From: Amblyomma americanum
Taxonomy: Eukaryota; Arthropoda; Arachnida; Ixodida; Ixodidae
Length of the DNA stretch: 64,000 nt
NCBI RefSeq assembly: GCF_052857255.1
Contig: NC_135497.1
Span: 350,378,799-350,442,798 of the forward strand
Direction: 5' to 3'
Shown here: positions 11,493 through 21,900 of the stretch, piece by piece
Layout of the letters: each line of letters begins with the position of its first letter
How positions within the stretch are numbered: the first letter of the stretch is position 1
Translations under genes and position numbers: made by a program
The notes under the pieces: generated by a model
Databases searched by the model: none
Told to the model about the DNA's origin: nothing
Seen by the model: the letters and a program-made list of their open reading frames with translations, nothing else

Positions 11493-11652
11493 TGTTACGT
11501 GGTCCAGGCGGGAACGACGCTAGAACGCCCGGGCACAGCACACAGGTCAAGAGCACAAGGCGGCCCGCACAGAGCACCAGGCACAGAGCACCGAATCCCA
11601 GAGCACGCGCGCCTCCAAGAGTCTTCATTCATCTCTTCTTCTATCCGTTGCA
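11493..11652 (-). repeat. 3' LTR of the gypsy-type element
   Basis: This is the downstream LTR on the minus strand and the same 160 bp as 16450-16609. The pol ORF stops at 11691, just before it, leaving no room for an env gene. Confidence 0.95.
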
Positions 11653-11664
11653 TGGCCCCCGGTC
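11653..11664 (-). other. Candidate polypurine tract
   Basis: Immediately upstream of the 3' LTR on the minus strand is GACCGGGGGCCA, a short G-rich run at the position where plus-strand priming occurs in LTR elements. It is short and interrupted by pyrimidines, so the call rests mainly on position. Confidence 0.4.
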
Positions 11665-11690
11665 GCAAAAAAACACCGTCTCGGTGGAAA

Positions 11691-14176
11691 TTAGGGCGGG
11701 GCAAGGGATTGCGACACGTAGGGCTTGAGGCGAGAGACGTGGACAACGTCACTCTGAGATGCACCGGAGGTGGTCTCCGGAAAGGCCGGGGCAATCTCGT
11801 AGGTGACGGCGGTGACCTGGCGGAGCACACGGTATGGGCCAACATAGCGGGACATTAGTTTTTCGCAAAGCCCGACACGGCGTGTGGGCGACCAAAGCAA
11901 GACGAGGGCTCCAGGGGAAAAAGTTACCATGTGGTGGCGGCGGTCGTAGTAGTCCTGCTGTGAAACGTGCGAGGCTTGTAGGCGGGAGCGAGCCAGCTGG
12001 CGGGCGTGGTCGGCGCGGGCAATAGCGTCATGGGCATATTCAGAAGGCGGGGAAGGAGATGTCGGAAGCAGCGTGTCCAAAGGTAATTGGGGTTCACGAC
12101 CGTACAACAGATAGAACGGGGAGTAACCGGCAGTGTCATGGCGAGAAGAATTGTAAGCGAAGGTCACGTATGGAAGGGCATTGTCCCAGTCCCGATGGTC
12201 CGGGGAAACGTACATGGCGAGCATATCCGTGAGAGTGCGGTTGAGGCGCTCTGTAAGACCGTTGGTTTGGGGATGATAGGCGGTTGTCAGCTTATGTTTT
12301 GTTGAGCAGGAACGGAGAATGTCGTCGACAACTTTAGAGAGAAAGCAACGGCCGCGGTCGGTGAGAAGTTGGCGGGGGGCACCATGACGGAGGATGAGGT
12401 CGTAGAGGAGAAAATCGGCCACGTCGGTAGCAGTACTGGTGGGGAGGGCCCGCGTGATGGCATAGCGAGTAGCATAATCTGTCGCAACGGCAATCCATTT
12501 GTTTCCAGAGGTGGACTCCGGAAACGGGCCCAAAAGATCCAAGCCAACACGATAGAATGGTTCAGGGGGCACATCAACAGGCTGGAGCAAACCCGCGGAG
12601 AGCGTAGCTGGACGTTTCCGGCGCTGGCACTGGTCGCAGGCACGAACATAGCGGCGGACGGACTGGTAGAGACGGGGCCAAAAGAAGCGACGACGCACGC
12701 GGGCGTAAGTGCGCGAGACACCCAGATGTCCAGCAGTGGGGAGGTCATGGAGCTCGTGCAGGACGTCGTTGCGCAGATGCTTCGGGACAACGAGCAGTAG
12801 GTCTGGGCCGGCCGGGTTCAGGCTTCTGCGGTAGAGTGTGTCATGATGAAGTACAAACCGGCGCAGGGCAGGGTGAGATGGAGAGGTTCTGAGGCGGGAA
12901 ATTATAGAGCGGAGCTCGATATCTCGTCGCTGCTCATCGCCAAGGTGAGTAAGAGCAGAGAGCGAGAAGAGGTCAGCGGCGGTGTCACTGCCAGAATGAT
13001 CAGACGAGTCAACGGGATATCGGCAGAGGCAGTCAGCATCAGTGTGTAGCCTACCGGACTTATATACCACGGTATAGTCGTAGTCTTGGAGGTGTAAAGC
13101 CCAGCGACCTAGGCGGCCAGTAGGATCTTTCAGTGATGAGAGCCAACAGAGCGCATGGTGGTCGGTGACAACCGTAAACGGGCGGCCGTACAAATATGGG
13201 CGGAATTTCCCAACCGCCCAGACAAGGGCTAAGCACTCACGTTCGGTAATTGAGTAATTGCGCTCCCGGGCGGAGAGGAGGCGGCTGGCGTAGGCGATGA
13301 CACGGTGCTGTTCGGATTGCCTCTGAGAGAGAATAGCGCCGATGCCATAGCCGCTGGCATCTGTGCGGACTTCAGTGGGAGCTGTCACATCGAAGTGGGC
13401 CAGAACTGGCGTGGTAGTAAGCTTCAATATCAAGGTGGAAAACGCGTGTGCTTGGTCGGGTCCCCAGATGAAGGTGGCTTCCTTTTTCAGGAGGTCGGTG
13501 AGGGGGCGGGCGATGTCGGCGAAGCCTTCAACAAATCGACGAAAGTAGGAGCACAGCCCTAAGAAGCTGCGGACGTCGTTACAAGAACGTGGCTGAGGAA
13601 AGTCTTTAACGGCTCGGATCTTATCAGGGTCAGGGTGCACCCCCGTGTCGTCGACGACATGACCCAAGATGGCGAGTTGACGGCGCGCGAAACGGCACTT
13701 AGACGAGTTGAGCTGCAGGCCAGCATGACGAAAGAGGGAAAGGATCTGAGAAAGGTCAGTGAGGTGAGAGGAAAACGAGGGCGAAAAGACAATGACGTCG
13801 TCGAGATAGCACAGGCAGGTGGACCACTTAAAGCCTTGCAAAAGAGCATCCATCATGCGTTCAAATGTGGCTGGTGCATTGCATAATCCGAAAGGCATAA
13901 CTTTGAATTGATAAAGGCCATCAGGAGTCACAAAAGCGGTTTTCTCACGGTCCTGTTCATCTACAGCAATTTGCCAGTAGCCGGAGCGAAGATCTATGGA
14001 CGAGAAGTATTTGGCACCATGGAGGCAGTCAAGCGCGTCATCGATACGCGGCAGGGGGTACACGTCCTTTTTAGTGATCTTATTCAGGTGGCGATAATCA
14101 ATGCAAAAACGCCATGAGCCATCCTTTTTCCTGACAAGGACGACGGGTGAGGCCCAGGGACTGTGTGAGGGTTCGA
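11691..14176 (-). CDS. pol: Pol, main part: reverse transcriptase, RNase H, integrase
   Basis: Open from the homopolymer at about 14180; the first ATG of the continuous ORF is at 14063 (790 aa from there). Counting from that ATG: RT with FVTPDG near 45-49 and the catalytic YLDD at 86-89; RNase H with TDASG (234-238), E276 and TDHH (300-303); integrase with an H439/H446/C476/C479 zinc site and a catalytic triad D529, D569, E605 (D,D-35-E spacing); then a GPY/F-type module (VGPYRV, about 741-746). These activities copy element RNA to DNA and insert it. All key residues are present, so the only defect I see is the upstream frameshift, which separates this part from the protease and RT N-terminus. 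Confidence 0.95.
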
Positions 14177-15393
14177 TAATGTTTTTTTTCTAGCATTTTA
14201 GTAACTTCCGCATTGATTACTTGACGCTCGGCGTGAGAGACCCGGTAAGGGCGGCGGCGGATGGGAGGGGCATCGCCTGTTTCAATGCGGTGCCTGACGG
14301 CGAGAGTTTGACCCAGCGCGGTGTTGTTCACGTCAAAAATATCCGAAAAAGATTCGAGAAGGGCACGAAGCTTGGCAGTTTGATCGGGATGGAGGTCGGT
14401 AGCCATCATGGTTGTGAAGGTGTCGGTCGACAGAAGAGACTGCCGGCGCGGTGCGGCGGTTTCTGGAACTGGGGTAGCGGGCAACGTAGCCACGTGGCAA
14501 GGAGCGAGAGGGGATAGCGTAGCGACGCATATGCCGGACGGTAGCACTTGAGAAGTGAGGCCGAAGTTGAGGAAAGGCAGAGAGAGGACGTTGGCTTGGA
14601 CGGTGGCAATGGTATGAGGTAGGGCAACGTAACGGGTCAGGAGGAGGTCAAGATTGGGAGTGACGAGATAGTCGCCATCGGGAACTGGGTGAGATGGGGT
14701 CAATGGAACAAAAGAGGCGGTTCGGGATGACAGGCGAGCATATGCGGTACTAAATAGTCGCAGTGATACATCAAGTGGGTCTGAATCCAGCATTGGAAGG
14801 GCGAGGTGTAGAACACCCTCCGAGCAGTCAATGAGGGCGGAATGGTCAGTCAAAAAATCTAAGCCGAGGATAAGGTCATGGGCACAGGTGTTCAGCACGG
14901 TGAACTGAACTGGTATACTCTGGCCGGCAATAGTAACGCGCGCGGTACACATACCGTCCACAGCAGGCGTGCCACCATCCGCGACACACACACGGGACGT
15001 TGCAGGCGTTAGGACTTTGCGGAGGCGACGGCGGAGGGCAGCACTCATCACTGATACATGAGCACCGGTGTCAATCAGGGCGCGCACAGGAACACGGTCG
15101 ATAGTGACGTTCAGAAGGTTAGGTCGAGTGGTCGAGAGAGGATTTGTAGTCCAGGTCGTTGATGCAGCGTCACCTCCGGGAGCTGCATCACTTAGTTTTC
15201 CAATTGGGAGCGGCTGCGAGAAGGCGACTGGGGGGAACGAGAGCGGCGGCCCTGCGGGGACGGAGAGCGGGAGAATCGGCGTGGAGGGGGTACGGCTGGT
15301 GCAGACGGTTCGGACGGGGCACGGGTCGAGAAGTTGTGGGATGAGGCGGGACTGTAGAAGGAGGGGAAGACGTTGCGGGGCGTTGAAGACCAT
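14177..15393 (-). CDS. pol: Pro-Pol, 5' part: aspartic protease and linker to RT, frameshifted at its end
   Basis: This frame overlaps the 3' end of gag; its first in-frame ATG (15393) lies inside gag and is probably not the real start. At about residues 104-117 of the open frame the sequence VRALIDTGAHVSVMS carries the DTG active-site motif of retroviral-type aspartic proteases (codons near 15064-15072). A linker follows, leading to a stretch (ETGDAPPIRRRPYRVS) typical of the entry to gypsy reverse transcriptase. At 14182-14189 a run of eight A (minus strand) puts the downstream RT out of frame; seven would keep the frame. After the run the old frame continues to 14098 with non-homologous residues and stops. 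The protease itself looks intact. Confidence 0.9.
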
Positions 15394-16373
15394 GGACTAC
15401 GGCAATGACGGGCGATGTGGCCAATGCGAGAGCACCGGAAGCAAATGGGACGGTCGTCCGCCGTGCGCCAGTCATTAGGATTGCGGGAACGGGGCAGAGA
15501 ATAATAGGTGCGACGAAAAGCACAAGGAGGGGGCTGGGGGGTGTCCGGGCTTCTGATGGCGCACACTGCTGGAGCGAGGTTCAGATGAGCGAGTTCCTGC
15601 CGCACGACGGCCTGAATCAGCGACACAGCGGGCAGGGTTGTATCAGGGACGGAGGGCGGGGATATCACAGGTGCGAGGGCCTCCAGTTCACGTCGGACGA
15701 TCCGGGTGACTGAATCGGTGACGGCAGGGGCGTCCGAGGGCGTGCGGGATGGTGATCGGTGGTCCTCACAGGAAGATGTCGCGGCCGTGTAGGGAAGGCG
15801 AGAAAACGACGGCGAAATGCGGCGGCCTTTGACTTGCTCAAATCGACGGCACTCGTTTATGATGGAGTCAATTGAGGTACAGTCTTTGCAAACAAGCAAG
15901 TGGAACGCATCGTCGGCAATGCCTTTGAGCACGTGGCCCACTTTATCGGTCTCACTCATTGCGGCGTCGACCTTGTGACAAAGCGCCAAGATGTCCTGGA
16001 TGTAGGCCACGTAGCTCTCGGTAGAAGACTGTGCTCGAGTAGCCAGCTGTTTCTTGGCGGCGAGCTGGCGGTCATCAGGTCTACCGAATAGCGTCTTCAA
16101 CTTTTCCTTAAAGGTGTCCCAACTTGTTAGCTCTTGCTCGTGGGTCTCGTACCATACGCGCGCCGTGCCATTGAGGTAAAAGATGACGTTCGCGAGCATT
16201 AGCGTAGGGTCCCACCTGTTGTAGTTGCTGACACGCTCGTAAAGGTTAATCCAGTCTTCGACGTCGGAGCCATCTGTGCCGGAAAACGTGCCGGGGTCGC
16301 GAGGTGGAGCCATGATGACGAAAGGAGGGGTAGTGGGGGTAGTGGGGCTCCTTGACCGGCCGGGTGGAGCCAT
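15192..16373 (-). CDS. gag: Gag polyprotein of gypsy-type element (393 aa)
   Basis: Structural capsid/nucleocapsid protein that packages element RNA in cytoplasmic particles. A capsid-like retrotransposon-gag region at about residues 30-180 contains W/Y-rich stretches (DVEDWINLYERV, ARVWYETHEQ, SWDTFKEKL) typical of the family. A serine/proline/arginine-rich C-terminal half carries one CCHC zinc knuckle, CFRCSRIGHIARHC (CX2CX4HX4C), expected to bind RNA. A second methionine at residue 21 (MAPPRDPG) is an alternative start; the first is kept because the frame is open and it lies soon after the LTR. The stop lies inside the downstream pro-pol frame, which overlaps by about 200 nt in the -1 frame, so Pol is presumably made as a Gag-Pol fusion. 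The reading frame is intact. Confidence 0.95.
   Translation of the reverse strand: MAPPGRSRSPTTPTTPPFVIMAPPRDPGTFSGTDGSDVEDWINLYERVSNYNRWDPTLMLANVIFYLNGTARVWYETHEQELTSWDTFKEKLKTLFGRPDDRQLAAKKQLATRAQSSTESYVAYIQDILALCHKVDAAMSETDKVGHVLKGIADDAFHLLVCKDCTSIDSIINECRRFEQVKGRRISPSFSRLPYTAATSSCEDHRSPSRTPSDAPAVTDSVTRIVRRELEALAPVISPPSVPDTTLPAVSLIQAVVRQELAHLNLAPAVCAIRSPDTPQPPPCAFRRTYYSLPRSRNPNDWRTADDRPICFRCSRIGHIARHCRSPWSSTPRNVFPSFYSPASSHNFSTRAPSEPSAPAVPPPRRFSRSPSPQGRRSRSPQSPSRSRSQLEN
15195..15201 (-). promoter_or_regulatory. Candidate -1 ribosomal frameshift site at the gag stop
   Basis: Reading on the minus strand, the last two gag sense codons plus the preceding base give G GAA AAC, followed at once by TAA. 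A slip of one base back gives CTA AGT GAT and enters the open protease frame. The heptamer is not a perfect X XXY YYZ site (the first triplet is GGA), but the AAAAC half and its position on the stop are suggestive. I did not fold the downstream RNA for a pseudoknot. Confidence 0.5.
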
Positions 16374-16427
16374 GGTGGTAGTCCCGGCCTGACGAGTACT
16401 ACGAAGCTGCGTGTTGTGCGTAGCGTA

Positions 16428-16445
16428 AAATCCGCACCTCCACCA
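16428..16445 (-). other. Candidate tRNA primer-binding site
   Basis: On the element strand, four bases (TCTT) after the 5' LTR, there is TGGTGGAGGTGCGGATTT. Primer-binding sites start with TGG, the complement of a tRNA CCA end, and lie within a few bases of the LTR, so position and first triplet fit. I could not match the rest to a particular tRNA. Confidence 0.45.
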
Positions 16446-16449
16446 AAGA

Positions 16450-16609
16450 TGTTACGTGGTCCAGGCGGGAACGACGCTAGAACGCCCGGGCACAGCACAC
16501 AGGTCAAGAGCACAAGGCGGCCCGCACAGAGCACCAGGCACAGAGCACCGAATCCCAGAGCACGCGCGCCTCCAAGAGTCTTCATTCATCTCTTCTTCTA
16601 TCCGTTGCA
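16450..16609 (-). repeat. 5' LTR of the gypsy-type element
   Basis: On the element strand (minus) this is the upstream LTR: it starts TGCAACGG, ends ACGTAACA, and gag follows. At 160 bp it is short for the group. It appears identical to the other LTR over its full length. It should contain the promoter and transcript start, but I see no clear TATA box. Confidence 0.95.
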
Positions 16610-16613
16610 ATAT
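16610..16613. repeat. Target-site duplication ATAT (right)
   Basis: Second copy of the 4-bp target, followed by CGATCGG as in the empty sites of units 2 and 3. Confidence 0.92.
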
Positions 16614-17511
16614 CGATCGGAAATGAGAGCAAATAAGGCGGGCTCAAAGAGAAGCTAATTGACATTAGGAATCAGGAGCTTCGGCATAGTCAGCTTAATG
16701 ATATTTAGGTCAGTATCTAAGGATAGAAGAGGGCAGAAAAAAATATACGATAAAACAGGCTTCGAATGTCACGACGTACCCTATTTAGGCAAGGCTTAAT
16801 TTGGTGGCCTGCACCTCTGTTTCGGAGTGTACTGTAATCATTTGCGGTCTTACGTGAGACTACTCCTTGTAGGCATAGCGACATGAATAGTTCCCTTTAT
16901 TTGCGAAGACAAGCTACGGAAACGGAGTCATTCGCTTTTAAAAGCTATTTATTTGGAGGCATTTTCGGTTCGTATGATACTATGTAAATGAAGTGATTAC
17001 ATCAGCGAAGGATAATTTGTGAACAGTCTTAAACATGAAAGAAAATTGTAATCCTAAAACGGTATACAGCTCCCTCCGCGTAATACTTTGAATACGTTCA
17101 CTCAAGAAAAGACTGATCATTCAAGTCTAAACAGGCATCAGCATCTCGTAAATGCGCTGTTGATCATTGCAACAGAATTTAGAGCCTGGAGCCTTTATCA
17201 AATAAAGTGTACAGCCCAGAGCGTTGACCTCTAGGTCATGCTGTGCGGCTTGTATCGTCAGTGTTACAAATCTCTCGACAATGAGATAGACTCTCATCCT
17301 CGCCTGTCGAAAGCTTAAGATTTGGTTCAGTGCTACAAATCTCTGGTGTTTAGCGCTCGTAGAAGTGACTGCCTCTGATCGACTGATGCGTTCAAAGATT
17401 TAAATCCGTTTCTCCAATGAAATCTCATATGGGGCAATTTGGTAAAGCCTACAAATTTATGTGGCAGTAATTTTCGCTTCGCATTTCATATTCTCTCTTG
17501 AAGGACTTTAG
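16614..17511. other. No recognisable gene, unit 1
   Basis: AT-rich, with no repeat or motif that I can name. Confidence 0.6.
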
Positions 17512-17730
17512 GCCACTCTCACCATTTCCTCCATTCGCGATTTGATCAGTGATGAGCTCAAACTCCAACCTTGCCAGGTATGCCATCGCGGGTCATGTCA
17601 GTTCTTCTGTAATAGTTGTGTTCCAGGCATTTACCTACTGCTAACGGCCCCTGCCTGCTTCAGCATGCATATGAACAGACTTAATTACCTACATTCTCAG
17701 TACACCGAGAGCACCGGAACGTCTTCTTAA
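17512..17730 (+). pseudogene. Cys-rich open frame with CX2CX8CX2C pattern, unit 1
   Basis: The frame is open from the TAG at 17509 and contains CQVCHRGSCQFFCNSCV (first Cys codon at 17572). Two CXXC pairs eight residues apart are typical of a small zinc-binding module, and the spacing matches the N-terminal cysteine repeats of Atg14/Barkor. The sequence after the module does not look like Atg14. No ATG start is present near the 5' end, and a GTATGC donor-like site lies inside. In this unit a TCA to TAA change truncates the frame at 17728-17730. Confidence 0.25.
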
Positions 17731-19570
17731 AAAATTTTTTCGTTCGGCGAAAATTTCTAAGGTATTAAATTCCAACGACCATAAAACTCGATTTTAAAAC
17801 ACCATCTCGAGAGACCCTTCTCATGTTCTAACCGTATTTTTCGACTCGTTACTGATATTTGCGATGCTTTAGGGTGCCACTGAGGCAAATTGAACCTAAT
17901 TCTCGAGGCGTGGCTAGCAGCGCGAATTTTTCATTATAAAGGAGCCCACTTCTTCGTAGTAGATCCTTTGGCCAGAGTATGAATAAAGCTGCGCAAAAAA
18001 AAAAATCAGCCTAAAGCTAGCCTAAAAGCCAATGAAGCACACACGACTCAAGAAAGCAAAAAAAAGATTGAAATGAAGGGCAGGCGAGGAGGACCGTGCG
18101 AAAGTGTCCATCCTATACCGCACATGCCCGATCGTCTTGCCTGAGTACTACTCCGGGTCAGATATTGCAGGGCAAGGTGTTCCGCGGACCCTCCAAAAGG
18201 CTTGTGATGTCGGAAACCGCCCATGCGTTTAATGTATATCGTAGCCAATGGCGTAGATAGACGCATCACTACAGTGTGCTCAATTTGCTGTCTATGAACG
18301 CGAGCTCTGCGGATTTATAATCATCTAGACGGCGTGCAAAAGGCAGGCGATATTGAATTTGGCGCAGATGCCTCGCGTATTCAATGACTTCGCTGCGACG
18401 ACTTGTGGATTGCAGAGATAATACCCTCCTTTGAGTGTGTTATCTGTGACTGCACTGCTTTAGTGATGTCATCGACAGAGAGCCATCGGCGCGCGCTGAG
18501 GAGGGCACCGACATGGGCGTGCTGCGAAGCAGTCTTTTTATTTGGTGCTGAAGCCCTCATGGTAAGGGGTAACGTCGCGCAGCATTGTCCAAACTGCGCA
18601 GGATCCTTTGTAGCGCGATATACCGGCCCAACTCGACCACTAGAGCAGCGGAAAGCCTGTAGGTGAATTTGAGACAGGAGCTGTCAGCAGCCAGGCGGCA
18701 CATGTGAAATAGCACTGATCTACTTCTACACTTGAAAGAAGGCTCGTGACAATTTCACGTTTGACTTCTCTGCATACCTTTTCTTGTTTTAAAGCTGCTT
18801 TCTTAGAACTGATTCCGAAGGCTGTGTGGAAAAGTAGCTTTTTGGCGTTATCGAATGTCACTGCCAGTGGCTAGAAATAGGCGGCGCTACAGTGTGTTTA
18901 ATTTGCTGTCTGTAGTGACGAAATTTTAGCATTGTACGATTTTAAATTTCAACAAAAGGGTGTGGCATTCTCTTGTGTTTCGACTATTAAATTGCCAATT
19001 TGGCGTGTACTATCAAGAAAATTTTGCAAAATCTAATATTACTTAGGCAATTGAGCTCATTTTTAGCAGTTATCAGCACAGAAAATTTTCATATGTTGTT
19101 GCTGCTTGATTGAGAGCAACAAAGCGAACAAAATGCATGAGCGCATTGGGATTCAAACATGTTTTCTACATGTTTACAAAATGCCGTAATGTTACCATTT
19201 AATAGTCTTTTGAGACATCTGATAGGCAAATGCGTCACTTTTAATGAGGTAAATTTGCAATTAAAATGCAAATTTTAACACAAAATAGAACGTTTCGAAA
19301 AAAAAAATTGCTCCAAAGTACCGCCTTCACCATACAGGCGGTTCACGGTGGCCCGGAAGCGGGAGCGACCTGCGTAAAAAATAAAAAAATAAAATAGCAT
19401 GAGACGAAATAAGGAGGGAAACAACCACTGCAAAATATTTCTTGGAAGCCCAGTTTACAACTTTCAGTTGTTTCATGGCTCTAGCTTCTTGCCAAAATGT
19501 TTCTGGCCTCCATAATTACTGCAGCGGTGAGATGACTGAAGCACATTGATACACATCCTGAAACACGCCC
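17731..19570. other. No recognisable gene; 50-bp direct repeat, unit 1
   Basis: Two copies of a segment of about 50 bp ending TACAGTGTG(C/T)T(C/T)AATTTGCTGTCT lie at 18242-18293 and 18862-18911, with CCA(A/G)TGGC(G)TAGA at their left ends. The frame between them at 18403-18666 is open in all units and contains CVICDC and HCPNC, but it is unrecognised. Confidence 0.5.
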
Positions 19571-19763
19571 CCCGTTGCCGTGGTGGCTTACTGGTTATGG
19601 TGCTCGGCTCCTGATCCGAATGACGCGCGCTCAATTCCGGCCGCGGTGGTCGCATTCGATGGAGACGAAGTGCCAGAGGCTCATTAACTGTGTATTGTCA
19701 GTGCATGTTAAACAACCCAAGGGCGTCGAAATTATGCGCAGCCCTACACTACAGTGTTTGTAG
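19571..19763 (+). mobile_element. Old degenerate tRNA-derived SINE, unit 1
   Basis: Begins GCCGTGGTGGCTTACTGG, with an A-box-like head (TGGCTTACTGGTTATGG), a decayed box B (GCTCAATTCC), then GGCCGCGGTGGTCGCATTCG and a body ending CTACACTACAGTG. This follows the plan of common tick SINEs. Present at the same place in units 2 and 3, so it predates the array. No target duplication is recognisable. Confidence 0.75.
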
Positions 19764-21795
19764 GAAAGAGACTGCTTATAGGTAACGTAAATCCTCAGCG
19801 ACAAGAGGACACGAAGGCCCGTGGAAACGCAGACAGTCACGTGACAGAGATGCTTGTGGCGTCGTCCGTTATTTTAAAACCTAAATCCGACGTGTAGCTC
19901 TCTCATCATGTTTCAGCTAAATGTCTCTCTTATTTGGTGAAGACTATTTGGTGTTCAGACTAGATACGCACTTTATATTACTCTTTCGTCGACAGCGCAG
20001 TACTTTGCAAAAGACAGCCTTCTTTTAGAGTTTAAGATTATCGATACCGGAGGCATTGTACGAATCATCCGAAAACGGCAAATTCTAGCTGATATAGTTT
20101 TAGCGGGTCTTGGAGCTAGTACTTCATGGTACAAGTTCTTGAAGAATACGAGCAGGGCCATTTCGCCATTGTGGGCACCAGTGACAACTCAAGATTGCGT
20201 CTTTCTACGCATTAAATGCAAGGAGCCTCACGACTCGAGTTTAAAGTGAGAAAAAAAATGCAGTTAGAACTGTGACTGAACAGCGCTCTTTTCACTCTGT
20301 CTGTCGTCGTCCCTTCTTGTGGTTCGCGCTGCAACACATGTCGCATACAGCAAGCCCCGTTATTGATAAGTGCTTATCAGTGCGAGGTTGTAGCGAGGAT
20401 GTGATCGCTCCTGCTGATGTGATCCGCAGTTTCTTCCTCCTTCTGTACTTCTCGTTGGCACATTCTTGCGAATAGTGCAGATTATCGTCTGTATTGCCGA
20501 AGAGTATGCAATATTAGTAATTAGCTTTATACACAGCTCTATGCGGGCTTCCCAAAGAATATTAAAATTTTTGTAAGCTTGAACAAATAATGACATTGAT
20601 ATGCTTATGCAGTGATTTGCGTTTTCGCAAATTTTTGCACTCAGGCTGTTTTCGGGCCGATGTGCATTTGGGATACTCAAGCAATAGTGCAGTATGATAC
20701 CGTGTATACTGAGCTGTGTGAGCAAGGGGAACGAATGGAGAGTATTGTACGATTATATTCATTTCATTTTAGATCCTCATTTTTCTGCAGTGTTGTACAT
20801 AACCTGAGCACGTAAACTGTTAGCTAAAACGCCTCCAAACAGGGTCCTTAGGTAGCTAGTAGTAATCAGCCTGACTGCTATTTGTCAACTCAAACTGTCC
20901 GCATTCAAAAGTCTATTTCAGTGCAAAGCTGCGAGTTCAGATCCAAAATTCACATCGACTAATTCTGTAATGAGAAGTAATACAGCCACAGAGGCCGCGA
21001 CCTCGCTCAATTCATTCCACAATCTGCGTGCAGAGTAAATAAAGATTGCAGTTAATAATTAGAAACAAATCGCGCCGAGTATTTCTTTCCCGCAGCCCAG
21101 TTTATCTATAAGCCTCACAAAATATTATGCTCAATTAATTTGAGAATTAGACCATATACGCGCTATTCAGCGCCGAGTGGAACGGCGCTACACACGGGCC
21201 AGATGCTTAAGGGGCCTCAAAGTGGCGCGATGTCTGTAGAGCAAAATCAAGGGACAAATACACTGGCTGGCGGAAGAAAAGCGCTGGAAGTCTTATTACT
21301 CTCTGGATCCCCGAAAGACTATCTACCTCTTTTGGCAGATGGTGCGGGGGCTTGGAACGCTTCCACAGCATCGAATCCCATTCTACGCGTTAGCGCCGCA
21401 CCAAGCCCATCGCCAGTTTGATGTAGCAACTGGTTTCTGCAGAATTATTGCGGGTGCAATGAAAACCTCGAGTTGCCAGTATGTTCCTCCTGCATCACGA
21501 ACATCAGCGATGGATGTTATCTTTACTGCTGAGGAACTCAGCGCTACCCTTGCTAAGCCGTGAGTGGCTGTTTGTCTTCACCAGGGCCAGAGGGGTTCGA
21601 TTGCCAGTGCCGTCTGAGACAACCTGTTTCCTAATGGCTCAAGGATTTCCCCCGCATAGTGCTCGGCTCTTCCTAGTTGAAATGCTTGGGACAAGAGTCG
21701 TGGAACAAACCATTGCATTGATGGGCCAGTGATTTGTTAGGCCGTAAAACAAACCAAAATCCGCCTTATGCGATAAAAGCCCACTTCAAACCGAA
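19764..21795. other. No recognisable gene, unit 1
   Basis: Unclassified. Contains the unit-1-specific 61-bp segment 20281-20341 and a box-B-like GGGGTTCGATTGCC at 21594-21607 (GGTTCGATTCC in unit 3), probably another tRNA-derived relic. Confidence 0.55.
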
Positions 21796-21858
21796 GCCTT
21801 GGCCTTGAGATAGAGCATCCGGCTCGAATTCAGGAGGTGCCGGATTCGATCCCCAGTG
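21796..21858 (+). pseudogene. Degenerate tRNA-like sequence, unit 1
   Basis: Contains an A-box-like TTGAGATAGAGCATCCGG and a box-B-like GGATTCGATCCCC 30-35 nt apart, as in pol III internal promoters. The T stem is mismatched and the anticodon arm does not fold well. Likely a SINE head or tRNA relic. Confidence 0.4.
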
Positions 21859-21900
21859 ACTCCGGACATCCACCCGTTTTCTATTTGGTGGAAGAACCGT

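Larger units (their letters stand above)
11493..16609 (-). mobile_element. Ty3/gypsy-type LTR retrotransposon, nearly intact, unit 1 only
   Basis: A 5117-bp element in antisense orientation, bounded by 160-bp direct LTRs that begin TG and end CA on the element strand and look identical by eye. It carries gag, then protease, reverse transcriptase, RNase H and integrase, in the order typical of Ty3/gypsy (Metaviridae) rather than copia. The empty site is visible in units 2 (near 35818) and 3 (near 55375), where ATAT occurs once; here ATAT flanks both ends. It therefore inserted after the units were duplicated, and recently given the LTR identity. A single extra base breaks pol, so this copy is probably not autonomous as read. 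I see no env-like ORF downstream of integrase. The clade within gypsy is not assigned. Confidence 0.97.

Noticed and set aside
12287..12800. Plus-strand ORFs inside the retrotransposon
   Set aside because: They are antisense shadows of the integrase region of pol.
15068..15478. Plus-strand ORF of 136 codons inside the retrotransposon
   Set aside because: Shadow of gag and protease, which are on the minus strand.
11460..16640. An env gene making the element an infectious-type retrovirus
   Set aside because: Pol ends 38 bp before the 3' LTR and there is no additional ORF.
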